Part shown: piece after piece, positions 62,230 to 64,000 of the stretch | How positions within the stretch are numbered: the stretch's first letter is position 1 | Layout of the letters: every line of letters begins with the position of its first letter | Source: Bacteroidota bacterium | GTDB lineage: Bacteria > Bacteroidota > Bacteroidia > Flavobacteriales > Schleiferiaceae | Length of the DNA stretch: 64,000 nucleotides | NCBI GenBank assembly: GCA_024742495.1 | Contig: JANSYJ010000008.1 | Location: 1-64,000 of the forward strand | Direction of reading: 5' to 3' | Translations under genes and position numbers: made by a program | The notes under the pieces: generated by a model | The model's input: only the letters and a program-made list of their open reading frames with translations | Told to the model about the DNA's origin: nothing | Databases searched by the model: none

Positions 62230-62748
62230 ATGAATTTTAAGTTAATCGCAACCTTCAGCCTAGTAGCTGGTCTCTTCTTCTCTGCCTCTGCCCAAGAACA
62301 AATGCCCAACATCCAACTTAAAGATCTAGTTGGTAATATGATTAATGCCGCTGAAATTGAAAATGACGGTAAACCTATGATTATCAGCTTCTGGGCAACC
62401 TGGTGTAAACCTTGTATTCGCGAGCTAAATGCAATTAATGATCAGTACATTGACTGGGTAGATGAATCAGGGGTAAAGCTCGTTGCCATTTCCGTAGATG
62501 ATTCACGAAATTCTGCTCGTGTAAAGCCTTTCGCTAAATCTCAAGGCTGGGATTATGAAATTTATATTGATGAAAATCAAGAATTAAAAAGAGCTCTAAA
62601 CGTAAATAACATTCCACATACCTTTTTAATTGATGGTGAAGGACGCATTGTGTGGCAGCATAATGGTTACATTCCTGGTGATGAAGATCATCTTTATGAA
62701 TTGGTTGCTTTATTGGCTGCCGGTGAAAGTATCGAAGGTCACGAATAA
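62230..62748 (+). CDS. TlpA-like exported thioredoxin
   Basis: 172 residues: signal peptide (LIATFSLVAGLFFSASAQ), then a thioredoxin fold with the redox site WCKPC (Cys59, Cys62) in FWATWCKPCIREL, VKLVAISVDDSRNS and the cis-Pro region NNIPHTFLIDGEGRIVWQH. It works in the periplasm as a thiol reductase or isomerase. The 196 bp upstream hold only the previous terminator. The next gene starts 31 bp downstream and is probably co-transcribed. Confidence 0.93.
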   Translation: MNFKLIATFSLVAGLFFSASAQEQMPNIQLKDLVGNMINAAEIENDGKPMIISFWATWCKPCIRELNAINDQYIDWVDESGVKLVAISVDDSRNSARVKPFAKSQGWDYEIYIDENQELKRALNVNNIPHTFLIDGEGRIVWQHNGYIPGDEDHLYELVALLAAGESIEGHE

Positions 62749-62779
62749 GCAATAGCCCGGCAACCATCCTTTACACCTT

Positions 62780-64000
62780 ATGAAGAAAATTACAATTTTA
62801 ATCCTGACTCTAGGATTAAGTGCGAGCATACTTAGGGGTCAAGAACGTCAGTTTCAAGCTGGTGAGATCCATGGTAACTTTCAAACCAATGCACAGTATT
62901 ATTTAAGAGATACGCTCATTGACCCCAATGGCACCGCATACCCCGACGAACGGATGTTAGCGGCCGGTTTTCTAAACCTGATTTACACCAAAGGCGATTT
63001 TATGGCCGGTGTGCGTTACGAGAACTATCAAAATAACTTGGTAGGCCTCCCCGAAGGATTTCAAGGTCAAGGCGTACCTTATCGTTTTGCACGTTATAAG
63101 AAAGAAGGTTTCGACATTACCGTAGGTAACTACTACGAGCAATTCGGTTCGGGCTTAGTATTTCGCACCTATGAAGAGCGAGGTCTTGGTTTAGACAATG
63201 CCATGGATGGATTGAGACTAATCGTAAATATACGACCAGGTTTAACCGCCAAAGCCTTAGTTGGGCGCCAACGAATTTACTTTAACACCGGTGACGGTAT
63301 AGTTAGAGGTGGCGATTTGGAGTTTAACCTCAATGATTTTAAAGGCCTTCCAGCCAATCGAAATCTCATTATTGGCGCGAGTATGGCAAGCCGTTTCCAA
63401 GAGTCGCAGGATCCCTTATTTAATTTACCCGAGAATGTTGCCACGGCAGGAATCCGGGCCAACTTCATTACCAGCGATTTCAACTTTTTTGCGGAGTATG
63501 CCTATAAATCGCAGGATCCGGGAAGTGCTAACCGCTTTATTTACAAACCGGGTCATGCTATTTACTCTACTGCTTCTTATGCCGGTGATAACCTGGCTAT
63601 ATTATTAGGCTATAAATACTACGACAACTTTCTATTCCGCTCCCAGCGGGTAGCCAATTTCACCGAAGCCCTTATCAATTACCTTCCCCCTTTGGCAGAA
63701 TTGCACACCTATGCCCTTCCGGCGCTTTACTCCTATAATATTCAAGCCAATGGAGAAACCGGAATTCAAGCGGAAGTGAGTTATAAATTTGACCGAGGTA
63801 CCGCATTAGGTGGCCGTTATGGAACCTTAGTGAATGTGAATTACAGCAACTCCTATGCTTTAGATAAAGATTTCACCTTCCGTACCGGATTGGATTCTAA
63901 TGAAACTATTTCAGGTACTGATGGCTACCAAGATTGGGCCGGACTTGGAGATATTCGCTACTCTCAAGATTTTAATGTAGAGGTAAAGACTAAGCTCAAT
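62780..64000 (+). CDS. Exported DUF6029-like protein, truncated by window end
   Basis: An open frame of 407 codons without a stop up to the window edge. It opens with a signal peptide MKKITILILTLGLSASILRGQ, then a strand-rich sequence typical of an outer-membrane barrel (FMAGVRYENYQNN, FDITVGNYYEQFGSGLVFRTYE, GLTAKALVGRQRIYF, FFAEYAYKSQDPG). The pattern resembles DUF6029 proteins of Bacteroidota, from memory and not checked. It follows the TlpA-like gene by 31 bp, so the two may act together. The 3' part lies outside the window. Confidence 0.75.
   Translation, partial: MKKITILILTLGLSASILRGQERQFQAGEIHGNFQTNAQYYLRDTLIDPNGTAYPDERMLAAGFLNLIYTKGDFMAGVRYENYQNNLVGLPEGFQGQGVPYRFARYKKEGFDITVGNYYEQFGSGLVFRTYEERGLGLDNAMDGLRLIVNIRPGLTAKALVGRQRIYFNTGDGIVRGGDLEFNLNDFKGLPANRNLIIGASMASRFQESQDPLFNLPENVATAGIRANFITSDFNFFAEYAYKSQDPGSANRFIYKPGHAIYSTASYAGDNLAILLGYKYYDNFLFRSQRVANFTEALINYLPPLAELHTYALPALYSYNIQANGETGIQAEVSYKFDRGTALGGRYGTLVNVNYSNSYALDKDFTFRTGLDSNETISGTDGYQDWAGLGDIRYSQDFNVEVKTKLN

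Overview
The window looks like core chromosome of a marine-type Bacteroidota, most likely Flavobacteriales (a Cryomorphaceae/Schleiferiaceae/Owenweeksia-like lineage is my guess, not a demonstrated placement). The reasons are the gliding and type IX secretion genes (gldA, gldB, gldC, sprA), several proteins ending in a type A T9SS sorting domain, many outer-membrane barrels and lipoproteins, a mevalonate pathway cluster, and promoters with the Bacteroidota -7 box TAnnTTTG sitting very close to start codons. I see no tRNA, rRNA, CRISPR array, insertion sequence, integrase, phage gene or recognisable defence system.

Layout. 1-355 carries no gene but has a perfect palindrome and a nested hairpin. 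356-4390 holds merR, an M23 peptidase and alaS. 4387-8000 holds two barrels, a lipoprotein, an OmpH/Skp-like chaperone, a PagL-like lipid A deacylase and an SGNH lipoprotein. 8062-12833 holds engB, gldC, gldB, a PorT-like barrel, nadE and der. 12844-17860 holds a T9SS cargo of unknown function, a transglutaminase-like protein, a MORN-repeat lipoprotein and gldA. 17926-20890 holds rsgA, an acid phosphatase, dtd, a MazG-like pyrophosphohydrolase and queD. 21063-24827 holds fabD, diphosphomevalonate decarboxylase, a GHMP kinase and a UbiA prenyltransferase, which together suggest isoprenoid synthesis and use. 24828-37674 is mixed: TPR protein, hydrolase, unknown protein, GNAT, M20 peptidase, PiT phosphate transporter, DUF255 protein, aspartyl protease, glycosyltransferase and histidine kinase.

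37681-48766 is nearly all on the minus strand: tsaB, an efflux adaptor and a TolC protein; then a cytochrome oxidase maturation and subunit operon (cyoE, two subunit III genes, subunit IV, SCO, DUF420 and a small CxxC membrane protein); then cysQ, two TonB paralogues, VanZ and gcvH. 48809-56757 is sprA (2457 aa, the T9SS translocon barrel) behind ruvA. 57005-64000 is a group of exported proteins with cysteine pairs: an Omp28-like T9SS cargo whose signal peptide is broken, a small T9SS cargo, a large T9SS cargo with CGPC, a TlpA-like thioredoxin and a DUF6029-like protein cut by the window edge.

Most of this is ordinary, well conserved gene content and I found no convincing new system. The best leads are the exported thioredoxin-fold cluster with its doubly damaged signal peptide, the small CxxC protein in the oxidase operon, the face-to-face promoters between gldB and a barrel gene, the repeated use of TTG starts next to TAnnTTTG promoters or tight gene junctions, and the unexplained structured region at the left edge.
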